In this document: one piece after another, positions 17,266 to 26,342 of the stretch
Position numbering within the stretch: position 1 is the stretch's first letter
Layout of the letters: the number at the start of each line of letters is the position of its first letter
Assembly: GCF_900109915.1 (NCBI RefSeq)
Contig: NZ_FOBU01000002.1
Location: forward strand, 761,170-825,169
Source of the DNA: Luteibacter sp. UNCMF331Sha3.1
Lineage (GTDB): Bacteria > Pseudomonadota > Gammaproteobacteria > Xanthomonadales > Rhodanobacteraceae
DNA length: 64,000 nt
Direction: 5' to 3'
Notes under the pieces: generated by a model
The model's database searches: none
The model's input: the letters and a program-made list of their open reading frames with translations, nothing else
Told to the model about the DNA's origin: nothing
Translations under genes and position numbers: made by a program

Positions 17266-18132
17266 TCAGTCCGGGCGGACGCGGATCAGGCCTTCCTGCG
17301 CCGTCGATGCCACGAGGACGCCGTCGCGCGTGTAGATCATGCCGCGCGCGAGGCCGCGGGAACCCTGCGACGTCGGGCTGTCGAACGAATACAGCAGCCA
17401 TTCGTCGATGCGGAACGGACGATGGAACCACAGCGCGTGGTCGAGGCTGGCCATCTGCATGTTGCGGGTGAGGTAAGAAATGCCGTGCGGGAGCGTGGCG
17501 GTGCCGATCAGGTGGAAGTCGGACGCGTAGGCGAGCAGCGCCTGATGCAGCGCCAGCGTGTCCTCGATCGGCGCGGTCAGACGGAACCAGATGTGCTGGT
17601 ACGGCGGCCGCTTCGCCGGGCGCAGTTCGTCGCGCGGCCAGACGTGGCGGAATTCGAACGGGCCGTCGATGCCCAGCCAGCGCTGGGTCTTCTCGGGCAG
17701 GCGACTGAGTTGTTCCGCCGACATGGCCGGCATCGGGTCGATGTCCTCGGGTGCCGGCACTTCCGGCATCGAGAGCTGGTGCGAGTAGCCCGGCTCGGGT
17801 TCCTGGAACGAGATCGATCCGTTGAGGATCGGCTGGCCGTGCTGGATCGCGACCACGCGGCGGGACGAGAACGACCCGCCGTCGCGCGTGCGCTCCACGC
17901 TGTAGACGATGGGCGCGTCGATGTCGCCCGCGCGGAGGAAATAGGCATGCAGCGAGTGCGCTTCGCGGCGGGCATCCACCGTGCGCTGCGCCGCCGAGAG
18001 CGCTTGGCCCAGCACCTGACCGCCGAAGACGAAGCGCGTGCCGATGTCGCGACTCTGGCCGCGGAAGAGGTTGTCTTCGAGGCGTTCGAGCTCGAGCAGT
18101 TCGACGAGTTCGCCGACGTGATGGTCCGACAT
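17266..18132 (-). CDS. tesB: Acyl-CoA thioesterase II
   Basis: 288 residues, double hotdog fold, the usual TesB length. It hydrolyses medium- and long-chain acyl-CoA to free fatty acid and CoA in the cytoplasm. Signatures: GGQVLGQALSAA near residue 37, HSLHAYFLRAGD (about 61), the SFSSRRVVAIQHG strand, and the C-terminal SLDHALWFHRPFRIDEWLLY containing the catalytic Asp, with downstream DSPTSQGSRGLARG supplying the Ser/Thr and Gln of the triad. CAGGGAT precedes the ATG. Followed by the LysR gene after 5 nt. Confidence 0.94.
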   Translation of the reverse strand: MSDHHVGELVELLELERLEDNLFRGQSRDIGTRFVFGGQVLGQALSAAQRTVDARREAHSLHAYFLRAGDIDAPIVYSVERTRDGGSFSSRRVVAIQHGQPILNGSISFQEPEPGYSHQLSMPEVPAPEDIDPMPAMSAEQLSRLPEKTQRWLGIDGPFEFRHVWPRDELRPAKRPPYQHIWFRLTAPIEDTLALHQALLAYASDFHLIGTATLPHGISYLTRNMQMASLDHALWFHRPFRIDEWLLYSFDSPTSQGSRGLARGMIYTRDGVLVASTAQEGLIRVRPD

Positions 18133-18183
18133 GGAGATCCCTGATGCGAGGCGGTACCGCGATGGGCGAGGAGTATAGCGGGG

Positions 18184-18738
18184 CTAGCCCGCGAGCCTGC
18201 CCAGCCGGCCGGCGTCGTAGGCGCGCGCCCAGGGAAACTGCGGACCGGGGTCGCGCTTGCGCGGCACTTCGTTCTCCGGGTCGTCGCTGGCGGGCACCAT
18301 CGCCGTATCGAGGTCTTCGTGGCCCGCGATATGGCGCAGGGACGGAAAGCGCCCGGTCAGGTGATCCAGCAGGGCGCGCAGGGCGTCGATCTGGCGCGGG
18401 GGGTAGGGCTCCGTCATGACCTGCCGCGCCGAATGGAACCAGTCGGGGTAGCGGCCGGTGTTGACCAGCTCGATGCCGATCGAGCGCGGGTTGTAGCCAC
18501 GCGTGTGGTTGGCGACCCGGAGCGGGTCCACGTAGCACAGGACGGAACCGTCCCGGTCGATGTAGTAGTGGCCGCTGGCGCCGCCCCCGGATTCGTACAG
18601 CACCCGCTCGCCGTACTCGCGGGCCATGGCCAGGTCCGGCAGCTCGGTGCAGTGGATGACGACGAGGTCGATGCCGTCGGCGTCGCGGGTCGGGAGCAGG
18701 CCCTCGTAGGGCAGGGGAGCGTGCAGGATGTCGATCAT
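18184..18738 (-). CDS. N-acetylmuramoyl-L-alanine amidase (Amidase_2/AmpD-like)
   Basis: 184 residues without a signal peptide, so probably cytoplasmic like AmpD, which removes the peptide from anhydro-muropeptides during cell-wall recycling. Zn-binding candidates are His29 in VVIHCTELPD and the late His-Asp pair in HIAGHEDLDT; SGHYYIDRDGSVLCYVD and NPRSIGIELVNTGRYP are standard Amidase_2 blocks. It is distinct from classical AmpD in its long linker before the C-terminal PQFPWARAY. It sits 51 nt upstream of tesB on the same strand, with its own start opposite the hydrolase gene. Confidence 0.85.
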   Translation of the reverse strand: MIDILHAPLPYEGLLPTRDADGIDLVVIHCTELPDLAMAREYGERVLYESGGGASGHYYIDRDGSVLCYVDPLRVANHTRGYNPRSIGIELVNTGRYPDWFHSARQVMTEPYPPRQIDALRALLDHLTGRFPSLRHIAGHEDLDTAMVPASDDPENEVPRKRDPGPQFPWARAYDAGRLGRLAG

Positions 18739-18783
18739 GCCGCTTTGATAACATAGGCGGTCATTCCGCGTACGGAGACCGCC

Positions 18784-19302
18784 ATGCGCGGCCACATCAT
18801 TCTTTCCCATGGCTCGGATTCCGGCCCCGACGCGACCAAGGTCAGCGCGCTCGCCGCCGTGGCCGAGGCCCTCGGCTGGTCGACGGAGCGCCCGGACTAC
18901 CGCGAGGCCGACGCCCGCGGCCATGCCGGCAGCATCGATCCCCGCCTCGCCACGCTCGCCGCCGCCATCGCGGCATCGCCACGTCCGCCCGTGCTCGTCG
19001 GTTCCAGCATGGGCGCGTTCGTCTCGGGGCTGGCGTCGCTCGACGTCGCCGTCGCCGGCGTGTTTCTCCTGGCGTTGCCGACCCGCATTCCGGGGTACCC
19101 GCGCCCGTTCGCCCTGCGCGCCGGCGTGCCCTCGTTCCTGGTGCATGGGTACGCGGACGATGTCTGCCCGCTCGACGAGGCGGTGTCGTTCGCGCGCACT
19201 CACGCCATGCCCGCACTGCTCGTGCAGGACGACCATCGCCTGAGTGCCGCGCTGCCGGACATCGAAGCCGAGTTCACCCGTTTCCTCGGAGGTCTGGCAT
19301 GA
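18784..19302 (+). CDS. Small alpha/beta hydrolase
   Basis: 172 residues. Starts GHIILSHGSDSGPDATK (oxyanion region), with nucleophile elbow VLVGSSMGAFVSG (Ser at about residue 76), acid in VHGYADDVCPLDE and catalytic His in DDHRLS. Short lid-less hydrolases of this type (RBBP9/YdeN/YcfP-like) are esterases of unknown natural substrate. Its stop overlaps the rlmL start (ATGA), so the two genes are translationally coupled. The region between it and the divergent amidase gene is only 45 bp and must hold both promoters. Confidence 0.78.
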   Translation: MRGHIILSHGSDSGPDATKVSALAAVAEALGWSTERPDYREADARGHAGSIDPRLATLAAAIAASPRPPVLVGSSMGAFVSGLASLDVAVAGVFLLALPTRIPGYPRPFALRAGVPSFLVHGYADDVCPLDEAVSFARTHAMPALLVQDDHRLSAALPDIEAEFTRFLGGLA

Positions 19303-21443
19303 CCGCGTTCTTCGCCACCTGCCCGAAGGGGCTCGAGTACCTGCTGAAGGACGAGCTGGTCGCGCTCGGTGCCACCGACGTGCGCGAGGCGCTCGCCGGC
19401 GTGTCGTTCGCCGGGTCCATCGAGACGGCGTATCGCGCGTGCCTGTGGTCGCGCATGGCGAGCCGCGTGCTGCTGCCGCTGGCCGAGTTCGACGCCGCCG
19501 ATCCGGACGCGCTCTACGCGGGCGTCCAGGACATCGAATGGGCGGAGCACCTCGCGCCGCACGGCACGCTGGCGGTCGACGCCAACACCGCGATGAGCAA
19601 GCTTACCCACAGCCAGTTCATCGCGCTGAAGACGAAGGACGCCATCGTCGACCAGTTTCGCGCCGCCAGCGGCGCGCGTCCGGACATCGATCCGGAAGAG
19701 CCCGATCTTCGCGTCAACGTACGACTTCGCCGCGACCGCGCCACCCTGTCCATCGACCTTTCGGGCTCGCCGCTGCATCGCCGCGGCTGGCGCGAACAAC
19801 AGGGCGAAGCACCCCTGAAGGAAAATCTCGCCGCCGCGATGCTCGTCCGCTCGCAATGGCCGCGCATCTATACCGAAGGCGGCGCACTGGTCGATCCGAT
19901 GTGCGGCTCCGGCACCCTGCTCATCGAAGGCGCGCTGATGGCCGCCGACGTGGCGCCGGGCCTGCGTCGCGATTACTACGGGTTCCTCGGCTGGCTGAAG
20001 CACGACTACGCGCTGTGGCGCACGATCTACGACGAAGCGAAGGCGCGTGCCGACGAAGGTCTGCGCGCGCTGCGTCCCGTGTTCTTCGGCAGCGACTCCG
20101 ATCCGCACATGGTGCAGACGGCCAAACGCAACGCACAGAGCGCGGGCGTCGCCGGCTTCGTGCACCTCGACAAACGCGATGCCGTGCACGTGTCGCCGCC
20201 GCCGGAAACGCCGCTCGGCCTCGTCATCACGAATCCGCCGTACGGCGAACGCCTGGGCGACCGCGCCCAGTTGCCCGTGCTGTATCGCGACCTGGGCCAG
20301 GCGCTGAAGGACCGCTTCGCCGGTTGGCGCGCCGCCGTGCTCGCCGGCGACGAAGAACTGGGCCGCGCGCTGCGCCTCAGCCCCGACAAGCGTTACGCCT
20401 TGTACAACGGTGCGCTCGAGACGCCTCTGCTGACGTTCGCCCTGCGTGCGCGCGACGAGGCGCCGCGGGAAGCGAAGCCGCTCTCCGAGGGCGCGCAGAT
20501 GCTGAAGAACCGCCTCGAGAAGAACGTCCGCCACCTGCGCAAGCGGCTGGCCCGCGAAGGCATCAGCTGCTGGCGCGCCTACGATCAGGATCTTCCCGAA
20601 TACGCGGCCGCCATCGACGTCTACGAGAACTGGCTGCACATCCAGGAATACAAGGCACCGCAGGACGTTCCCGTGGACGTCGCCCGCCTGCGCATGCGAG
20701 AGATCGTCCGCGTCGCGGGCGAGGTGCTCGACGTGCCGCGCGACCGCATCGCGGTGAAAACGCGCGAACGCGGCAAGGGTGGCTCCAAGTACGGACAGTT
20801 CGACCAGAAAGGCGAGTTCATCGAGGTGAAGGAGGGTGGCCTGTCCTTCCTCATCAATCCCACGGATTACCTCGATACCGGTTTGTTCCTCGACCACCGG
20901 CTGGTCCGCGCGAAGATCCGCGAGCTGGCGGCGGGCAAGCACTTCCTGAACCTGTTCGCCTACACCGGCACCGCCAGCGTCTACGCGGCGGCAGGCGACG
21001 CGCGCGACACGACCACCGTCGACCTCTCGGGTACCTATCTCGACTGGGCGTCGCGGAACCTGGCGTTGAACGGCTTCACGGGCAATCGTCACCGTCTGGT
21101 GCAGGAAGACTCGCTGACGTTCCTGGAAAAGCGATCGATGCAATACGGGCTGATCTACGTCGATCCGCCGACTTTCTCGAACTCGAAGAAGGCCGACGAC
21201 TTCGATGTCCAGCGCGACCACGTCAAGCTTCTGATGCTTTGCGCCGAGCGGCTACTGCCCGACGGCGTGATCGTTTTCTCCAACAACTTCCGCCGCTTCC
21301 AGCTTGATCGGGCCGCCCTCGAACCCCATTTCACGATCGAAGACTGGAGCGCGCCGAGCATCCCGTTCGACTTCGCCCGCCGTCACGATATCCACGGATG
21401 CTGGCTGCTTCGCCGGCCGTTCGTGAATCCATGGAAAACGTGA
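19299..21443 (+). CDS. rlmL: Bifunctional 23S rRNA methyltransferase RlmKL
   Basis: 714 residues, matching full-length RlmKL. It makes m2G2445 (RlmL half) and m7G2069 (RlmK half) in 23S rRNA. N-terminal THUMP domain (about 45-155), then the RlmL catalytic domain with LVDPMCGSGTLLIEGALMA (SAM binding, about 197-215) and the NPPYGERLGD motif (about 309); the C-terminal RlmK domain has LFAYTGTASVYAAA and VDPPTFSNSKK. Both catalytic motifs are intact. The ATG overlaps the upstream hydrolase stop. No second methyltransferase lies nearby. Confidence 0.95.
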   Translation: MTAFFATCPKGLEYLLKDELVALGATDVREALAGVSFAGSIETAYRACLWSRMASRVLLPLAEFDAADPDALYAGVQDIEWAEHLAPHGTLAVDANTAMSKLTHSQFIALKTKDAIVDQFRAASGARPDIDPEEPDLRVNVRLRRDRATLSIDLSGSPLHRRGWREQQGEAPLKENLAAAMLVRSQWPRIYTEGGALVDPMCGSGTLLIEGALMAADVAPGLRRDYYGFLGWLKHDYALWRTIYDEAKARADEGLRALRPVFFGSDSDPHMVQTAKRNAQSAGVAGFVHLDKRDAVHVSPPPETPLGLVITNPPYGERLGDRAQLPVLYRDLGQALKDRFAGWRAAVLAGDEELGRALRLSPDKRYALYNGALETPLLTFALRARDEAPREAKPLSEGAQMLKNRLEKNVRHLRKRLAREGISCWRAYDQDLPEYAAAIDVYENWLHIQEYKAPQDVPVDVARLRMREIVRVAGEVLDVPRDRIAVKTRERGKGGSKYGQFDQKGEFIEVKEGGLSFLINPTDYLDTGLFLDHRLVRAKIRELAAGKHFLNLFAYTGTASVYAAAGDARDTTTVDLSGTYLDWASRNLALNGFTGNRHRLVQEDSLTFLEKRSMQYGLIYVDPPTFSNSKKADDFDVQRDHVKLLMLCAERLLPDGVIVFSNNFRRFQLDRAALEPHFTIEDWSAPSIPFDFARRHDIHGCWLLRRPFVNPWKT

Positions 21444-21520
21444 AGGTTGGGTCGAGAAAACTTCAGTCCGGATTCAGTGGCGGAGCGCGAATCTGCGCTC
21501 AACACCCGGAGGTAACTGTC

Positions 21521-21943
21521 ATGAAAGGTAAGTTCGTCAAGCGGGCTCTCGCTCTCGCCGCTGCAGGCCTCATGGCCTTCGCTCCGGGTGCATTCGCGCG
21601 TGGCCATGGCTATTACGGCGGCGGCTACGGCTACCACGGCGGTTACCACGGCGGTTACCACGGCTATTACGGCGGTGGTTACCGCGGCGGTTACTACCGC
21701 GGCGGTCACTACGACAACGCGGGCCGCTGGATCGCCGGCGCGATCGTCGCGGGCGCGGTCGTCGGGCTCGTCGCGAACGCCACGGCGCCGCGCACGGTCG
21801 TCTACGATCGCCCGGTGTACTACAGCCGCCCGGCCACGGTCGTCTACGACGATGCCCCGGTGGTGACCCGCCGCGTGACCACGACCACGACATACGTGGA
21901 CGATGGGTACGGCACGCGCTACGTGCGTGACGACGGGTATTGA
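21521..21943 (+). CDS. Gly/Tyr-rich exported protein with a glycine-zipper-like segment
   Basis: 140 residues: signal peptide ([17 protein letters not shown], cleavage near AFA-RG), then about 45 residues dominated by Gly, Tyr and His in [13 protein letters not shown] repeats, then a hydrophobic [16 protein letters not shown] stretch, and a Tyr/Thr/Val-rich tail ending in DDGY repeats. GGAGGT lies 8 nt before the ATG, a strong RBS. The composition is typical of small envelope or matrix proteins in Xanthomonadales. The nucleotide repeats (GGCGGTTACCACGGC units) make this a slippage-prone gene. A good terminator follows. Confidence 0.75.
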   Translation: MKGKFVKRALALAAAGLMAFAPGAFARGHGYYGGGYGYHGGYHGGYHGYYGGGYRGGYYRGGHYDNAGRWIAGAIVAGAVVGLVANATAPRTVVYDRPVYYSRPATVVYDDAPVVTRRVTTTTTYVDDGYGTRYVRDDGY

Positions 21944-21965
21944 TCGGTCGGTACGCCTGATGAAG

Positions 21966-21989
21966 AGCCCGGCTTCGGCCGGGCTTTTT
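21966..21989 (+). terminator. Rho-independent terminator of the Gly/Tyr-rich gene
   Basis: Perfect 8-bp stem AGCCCGGC/GCCGGGCT with a TTCG tetraloop followed by TTTT, starting 22 nt after the stop codon. Confidence 0.9.
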
Positions 21990-22065
21990 CGTTTCGGGAC
22001 GAGGGCTCGGCTGCGCCGTTGCGTGGGACGCTGCCTTTGGCCGTGGCGGAGGCGTGGAGCAAACG

Positions 22066-22256
22066 CGACCCGTCACACCGGCGTACGCCGGTGCCCACCG
22101 CCCCGGTTCTGGGCCGGAGCGGGGGCGCCGCATCGATGTGCGTTGCGGCGCGTCGGCAAAGCGCCGATGTCGCGCCGTCGCCCGAGCCGACCGCATCGCG
22201 GTGGATCCCGGCGTTCGCCGGGATGACGGTGAGGGGGCGTTCGACTCCTCGACCCG
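22066..22256. repeat. 191-bp palindrome-bearing repeat, copy 1
   Basis: First of two direct copies (second at 22348-22538, offset 282 bp) differing at only about four positions. Each copy carries two perfect inverted repeats: CACCGGCGTACGCCGGTG (22076-22093) and ATCCCGGCGTTCGCCGGGAT (22205-22224). Between them lies a spacer with CGATGTGCGTTGCGGCGCG. No coding potential is convincing; frames read through but are Arg-rich. The stretch 21990-22065 holds nothing identifiable. Confidence 0.88.
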
Positions 22257-22347
22257 CTGCATCAAGTCGCGTTCGTGCCGACGGCATTCGGCGCATTCCG
22301 GTTTTCACCGGGATGACGGTGAGGGGAACCTGGCGTTCCGTCCCCCG

Positions 22348-22538
22348 CGACCCGTCGCACCGGCGTACGCCGGTGCCCACCGCCCCGGTTCTGGGCCGGA
22401 GCGTGGGCGCCGCATCGATGTGCGTTGCGGCGCGTCGGCAAAGCGCCGATGTCGCGCCGTCGCCCGAGCCGACCGCATCGCGGTGGATCCCGGCGTTCGC
22501 CGGGATGACGGTGAGGGGACGTTCGGCTCCTCGACCCG
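22348..22538. repeat. 191-bp palindrome-bearing repeat, copy 2
   Basis: Second copy of the unit at 22066-22256, about 98 percent identical by eye, with palindromes at 22358-22375 and 22487-22506. The 91-bp spacer between copies (22257-22347) contains a third, imperfect version of the second palindrome (ATTCCGGTTTTCACCGGGATGACGG, 22296-22320 region). The following 99 bp to the acetyltransferase start at 22638 show no promoter I can identify. Confidence 0.88.
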
Positions 22539-22637
22539 GCTCCCGCGCCCCGACGCCAGCGAGCAAGCGCGATGGCGAAGCCGAGCCAAAAAGCGCCGAA
22601 GCGTTTAAGCTTCCGCTTTTCCCTCGCGGCCCGATCC

Positions 22638-23264
22638 ATGCGCCCCATCTCCGGCATCGATGTGCGAGCCCATACCGGGCGGGACATCCTGCGCGTCGTG
22701 GACGAGCTTGCGAGCCTGCGCATCGCGGTATTTCGCGAGTGGCCCTACCTCTACGAGGGCGATCGCGATTACGAGCGCGAGTACCTTGCCGCCTACGCCG
22801 CATCGCCGCGCAGCGTGTGCGTCGTGGCGCGCGACGACGACGGCATGGCCGTGGGTGCGTCGACCGGCATTCCGCTCGTCGACGACGACAATACGTTTCA
22901 TCGGTCGTTTCTCGAACACGGATTCGCGCTGGACGACGTTTTCTATTTCGGCGAGTCGGTGTTGCTTCCGGCGTGGCGCGGACGGGGTATCGGTCACGCA
23001 TTCTTCGATGCGCGCGAGGCGCATGCCCGGGTAACGGGCGCGTTTCGCTGGACCGCGTTCTGCTCCGTGCGTCGCGACGAGAGCGATACTCGTGCGCCGA
23101 GGGACTACCGCGGCAACGACGCGTTCTGGCGCAAACGCCGGTACGCGCCGGTCGATGGCATGGCATGCACGCTTTCGTGGAGGGAGTCGGGCCATTCCGC
23201 CGCGACGCCGCACGTTCTCGATGTCTGGATGCGCGAACTCGATCGCGCCGAGGTTTCCGCATGA
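22638..23264 (+). CDS. GNAT-family N-acetyltransferase
   Basis: 208 residues with the GNAT acetyl-CoA binding motif [24 protein letters not shown] (the Q/RxxGxG/A site, about residues 113-136). The N-terminal half has [27 protein letters not shown], seen in a group of proteobacterial GNATs of unknown substrate. I start at ATG 22638 (MRPISG); an in-frame ATG at 22572 would add 22 basic residues, and neither has a good RBS. Its stop overlaps the folC start (ATGA), so it heads the folC-dedD-cvpA-purF unit here, an unusual addition to that block. Confidence 0.8.
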   Translation: MRPISGIDVRAHTGRDILRVVDELASLRIAVFREWPYLYEGDRDYEREYLAAYAASPRSVCVVARDDDGMAVGASTGIPLVDDDNTFHRSFLEHGFALDDVFYFGESVLLPAWRGRGIGHAFFDAREAHARVTGAFRWTAFCSVRRDESDTRAPRDYRGNDAFWRKRRYAPVDGMACTLSWRESGHSAATPHVLDVWMRELDRAEVSA

Positions 23265-24535
23265 CCCGTACGCTTTCCGAGTGGCTTTCGTATCAGGAGC
23301 GCACGCATCCGCGCGACATCGCCCTCGGGCTCGATCGGGTGCGGAGCGTCTGGGAGGCGATGGGGTCGCCTCGGCCCGCGCCGATCGTCGTCACGGTGGG
23401 CGGGACGAATGGCAAGGGATCGACCGTCGCTCTTCTGGAGGGCATGTTCCGCGCCGCCGGCTATCGCACGGGCTGCTACACGTCGCCGCATCTGCTGCGT
23501 TACAACGAGCGCATCCGCATCGATGGCGACGACGCGTCGGACGCCGACCTGATCGCGTCGTTCGAACGTATCGAGGCCGCGCGCGGGGCGACGCCGCAGA
23601 CCTATTTCGAATTCGGCACGTTGGCGGCGATCGACCTCATGGCGCGGGCGTCGGTCGACATCGCGATCCTGGAGGTCGGACTTGGCGGCCGGCTCGATGC
23701 CGTGAACATCGTGGACGCGGATGTCGCCGTGGTGACGACCGTGGACCTCGATCACCAGGACTGGCTGGGCAGCGACCGGGACGCGATCGGCCGCGAGAAG
23801 GCGGGTATCGCGCGGCCGGGGCGCCCCGTCGTGGTGGGCGAGCCCGAGCCGCCGGTGGGGTTGCTGGAGGCCCTGAGTTCGATCGGGGCGACCGTCGTCC
23901 GGGCAGGGAAGGATTTCGCGGCCGAGCCGCGGACGGGTGCCGAACCCGGCTGGCGCTGGGTGCACCGCGACGGTACGGCGTTCGGCCTGCCACCGCCGGC
24001 GCTCGATGCACCGGTGCAACTGGCCAACGCCGCCACCGCGATCGCCGCGATCCATGCGCTTGGCGCGCGGGTCTCGATACCGCACGCCGCATGGGCTGCC
24101 GCCCTGACGCAGGTGCGCGTCGCCGGGCGCCTGCAGCGCATCGGGATACGTCCGCGGACGCTCGTCGATGTAGGACACAACCCGCAGGCCGCCCGCGCGC
24201 TGGCCGCGTGGCTCGACGCCGAGCCCGTTGATGGCCGGGTCTTCGCGGTCTATGGGGCGCTGGCGGACAAGGACGTGGCCGGCGTCATCGCCGCGATGGG
24301 GCGCCGGATCGACCGCTGGTTCCTCGCGGGGCTCGATGGCGACACACCGCGGGGGCTATCGGGACGGGCGCTGGCCGAGACGCTTGCGAGCGTCCTGCCC
24401 GACGCGGCGTCCGCAACGTACGGCAGCGTGGCCGAGGCCTGGGCGGCGGCGCGTACCGAGGCGGGCGACGACGACACCGTGCTTCTCTTCGGCTCGTTCT
24501 TCGTCGCGGGTGCCGCCCTGTCGACGGCGATGTGA
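23261..24535 (+). CDS. folC: Dihydrofolate synthase / folylpolyglutamate synthase
   Basis: 424 residues, normal FolC length. It joins glutamate to dihydropteroate and extends polyglutamate tails, ATP-dependently, in the cytoplasm. P-loop [17 protein letters not shown] (about residues 40-56), [15 protein letters not shown] (omega loop), Mur ligase middle-domain [17 protein letters not shown] and [12 protein letters not shown], and C-terminal [13 protein letters not shown]. All family motifs intact. ATG overlaps the acetyltransferase stop by 4 nt. Confidence 0.95.
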   Translation: MTRTLSEWLSYQERTHPRDIALGLDRVRSVWEAMGSPRPAPIVVTVGGTNGKGSTVALLEGMFRAAGYRTGCYTSPHLLRYNERIRIDGDDASDADLIASFERIEAARGATPQTYFEFGTLAAIDLMARASVDIAILEVGLGGRLDAVNIVDADVAVVTTVDLDHQDWLGSDRDAIGREKAGIARPGRPVVVGEPEPPVGLLEALSSIGATVVRAGKDFAAEPRTGAEPGWRWVHRDGTAFGLPPPALDAPVQLANAATAIAAIHALGARVSIPHAAWAAALTQVRVAGRLQRIGIRPRTLVDVGHNPQAARALAAWLDAEPVDGRVFAVYGALADKDVAGVIAAMGRRIDRWFLAGLDGDTPRGLSGRALAETLASVLPDAASATYGSVAEAWAAARTEAGDDDTVLLFGSFFVAGAALSTAM

Positions 24536-24578
24536 ACGCTGACGCGCCGGAGGCCGCCGGGCGGACCCCGTTGCCGGG

Positions 24579-24584
24579 TATAAT
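24579..24584 (+). promoter_or_regulatory. Candidate -10 element ahead of dedD
   Basis: A perfect TATAAT 40 nt before the dedD start in otherwise GC-rich sequence. No convincing -35 lies 16-18 nt upstream, so this would be a weak or activator-dependent internal promoter for dedD-cvpA-purF. Confidence 0.35.
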
Positions 24585-24623
24585 CGCGGTGATCCGTATT
24601 GCGTCGGACCTATGGAGCCTTCC

Positions 24624-25658
24624 TTGAAAACACGCCTGCTGGGTGCCGCTGTCCTGATCGCGCTCATCGTCCTGTTCGTGCCGATGATGTTCTCGAGCAC
24701 GCCGCCGAAGACCGACACCGACCAGACCGTCAGCCTCGCCATTCCGCCGGCGCCGGATCGCGACCTGCAGACGCGTACGCTCGATGTGGCCCCGCCGGGC
24801 ACGCCGCCCCGTCAGCCCGACGCACAGGCTGCGCCCGGCACGCCGGCCGCCGCGACACCCGTCGCGCCCGCCACCGCGCCGGCGCCCACGGTGACCCCGG
24901 GCGGCGGCAGCAAGCTGGCCTCCGTCGACATCGCCTCGCGCAAGCCCGCCGACGCGCTGCCGGAAGATTTCGCGAACGCGCCCGCCGCGACCAGGCCGGC
25001 GGCCGCTGCGCCGACGCCCGCGCCGAAGCCGCCCAAGCCGGCCGCCGTTGCGCCGGAAACGCCGTCGTTGCCCCCGGGCACGGCGGCTCGCGGCAGCTTC
25101 AGCGTGAACCTGAGCGCCTATGCCGATCGCTCCAAGGCCGATGCTCTGGTGCAGAAGGTGAAGGCCCTGGGCTACCCCGTCAGCACGGCCGCCACCTCGC
25201 AAGCGGGCAAGTCTCTGACCCGCGTCAGCGCGGGCCCGTTCGAGACGCGTGCGGCCGCGGAGGCGGCGCGTCTGAAGATCGCCGCCGCCGTGCCCGGCGC
25301 GCCCGCCACCCTTTCGTCGAAGGCGGAGGCCCAGACGGCCGACGTGCCGATGCCGGCCCGTCCGACGGCAACGGCGCCCGCCGCGGCCGCGCCCGCCGTG
25401 CCGGCCGCCGCGCCGCGCGCCGGCGGGTTCGCCGTGCAGGTCGCCGCCGTGTCCAGCGAAGCCGAGGCGACGCGCCTGCGCGATCGCCTTCGCGGCGCGG
25501 GCCTTCCCGGCTATGTGGACAGCATGTCGTCCAGCAGCGGCGCGAAGCTCTGGCGCGTACGCGCCGGGCCGCAGACGCAGCGCGACGACGCGGTACGTCT
25601 CAAGGACACGATCAAGGCCAAGGTCGGCCTCGATGGCGTCGTCGTGACCGCGCCGTAA
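24624..25658 (+). CDS. dedD: DedD-like cell-division protein with two SPOR domains
   Basis: 344 residues. One N-terminal membrane anchor (LLGAAVLIALIVLFVPMMF), a long Pro/Ala-rich periplasmic linker (about 35-150), and two SPOR repeats (about 155-235 and 270-344: GSFSVNLSAYADRSKADALVQ and GFAVQVAAVSSEAEATRLRD). SPOR domains bind denuded glycan strands at the septum. I choose TTG at 24624, giving the typical MKTRLLGA start, with GGAG 6 nt upstream; an in-frame ATG at 24612 would place that RBS inside the gene. E. coli DedD has one SPOR domain; two are seen in some relatives. Confidence 0.85.
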   Translation: MKTRLLGAAVLIALIVLFVPMMFSSTPPKTDTDQTVSLAIPPAPDRDLQTRTLDVAPPGTPPRQPDAQAAPGTPAAATPVAPATAPAPTVTPGGGSKLASVDIASRKPADALPEDFANAPAATRPAAAAPTPAPKPPKPAAVAPETPSLPPGTAARGSFSVNLSAYADRSKADALVQKVKALGYPVSTAATSQAGKSLTRVSAGPFETRAAAEAARLKIAAAVPGAPATLSSKAEAQTADVPMPARPTATAPAAAAPAVPAAAPRAGGFAVQVAAVSSEAEATRLRDRLRGAGLPGYVDSMSSSSGAKLWRVRAGPQTQRDDAVRLKDTIKAKVGLDGVVVTAP

Positions 25659-25694
25659 GGCGCGACCCAAGCCATCGCAAGCCAGGGAGAGCAT

Positions 25695-26330
25695 GTGAAC
25701 TGGGCCGATTACGTCATTCTCGCCGTGCTGTTCCTCTCGGTCTTGATCGGCCTCGTGCGAGGCCTCATTTCCGAGGTGCTCTCGCTTGTGATCTGGGTCG
25801 CCGCGTTCTGGCTGGCGTGGCTCTTCGGCCCGACGGTGGCGAGCTACCTCGAAGGCAGCGTGTCGTTGCCCACGGCGCGCATGGCCATCGGTTATGGCAC
25901 CTGTTTCGTCGTGGTGCTGTTGGTGGGTGCGATGGTGCGGTTCCTGATCGGCCGGTTGGTGTCCGGCACCGGGCTGGGTGGCGTGGATCGCCTCTTCGGC
26001 ATGATGTTCGGGCTGGCGCGCGGTGTACTGATCGTCAGCGCCGTGGTGTTCATGCTGGGTTTCACGCCGTTGCCGGCTCAGCCGCTCTGGCGCGAGTCGA
26101 CGATGCTGCCGCAGTTCGCGGCGCCGGCGGCCTGGCTGGGCCAGCAGATCCCGGCGAACGTGCGCGACTACATGCATCCGCCGGAAGCGTTGAAGAACAT
26201 GAAAGTGCCCGACGTGCAGTTGCCGAGCCGGGAAGAATTGATGAAGCTGCGCGACCTCGCGACACCCTCGCGGCCCGTGCAGGATCCGAACGCTCACCCT
26301 GCCGCCACGTCCACGGCGGCTCCCAAGTAG
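25695..26330 (+). CDS. cvpA: CvpA family membrane protein
   Basis: 211 residues; four membrane helices in the first 150 residues (WADYVILAVLFLSVLIGLVRGLISE at the start is the family signature), then a periplasmic or cytoplasmic tail (about 150-211) rich in Pro, Leu and charged residues. CvpA is needed for colicin V production in E. coli and for envelope homeostasis; its molecular role is unclear. GTG start with AGGGAGAGC upstream. Keeps the conserved place between dedD and purF. Confidence 0.92.
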   Translation: MNWADYVILAVLFLSVLIGLVRGLISEVLSLVIWVAAFWLAWLFGPTVASYLEGSVSLPTARMAIGYGTCFVVVLLVGAMVRFLIGRLVSGTGLGGVDRLFGMMFGLARGVLIVSAVVFMLGFTPLPAQPLWRESTMLPQFAAPAAWLGQQIPANVRDYMHPPEALKNMKVPDVQLPSREELMKLRDLATPSRPVQDPNAHPAATSTAAPK

Positions 26331-26342
26331 AAGGCAAGACCC

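Noticed and set aside
19244-21307. A 687-codon frame over rlmL
   Set aside because: Overlaps rlmL in another phase, with no motifs and extreme Arg content.
22019-22600. Coding frames across the 22-kb repeats
   Set aside because: Frames on both strands run through both repeat copies with Arg/Pro-rich sequence; repeat identity extends over all codon positions, unlike a gene.
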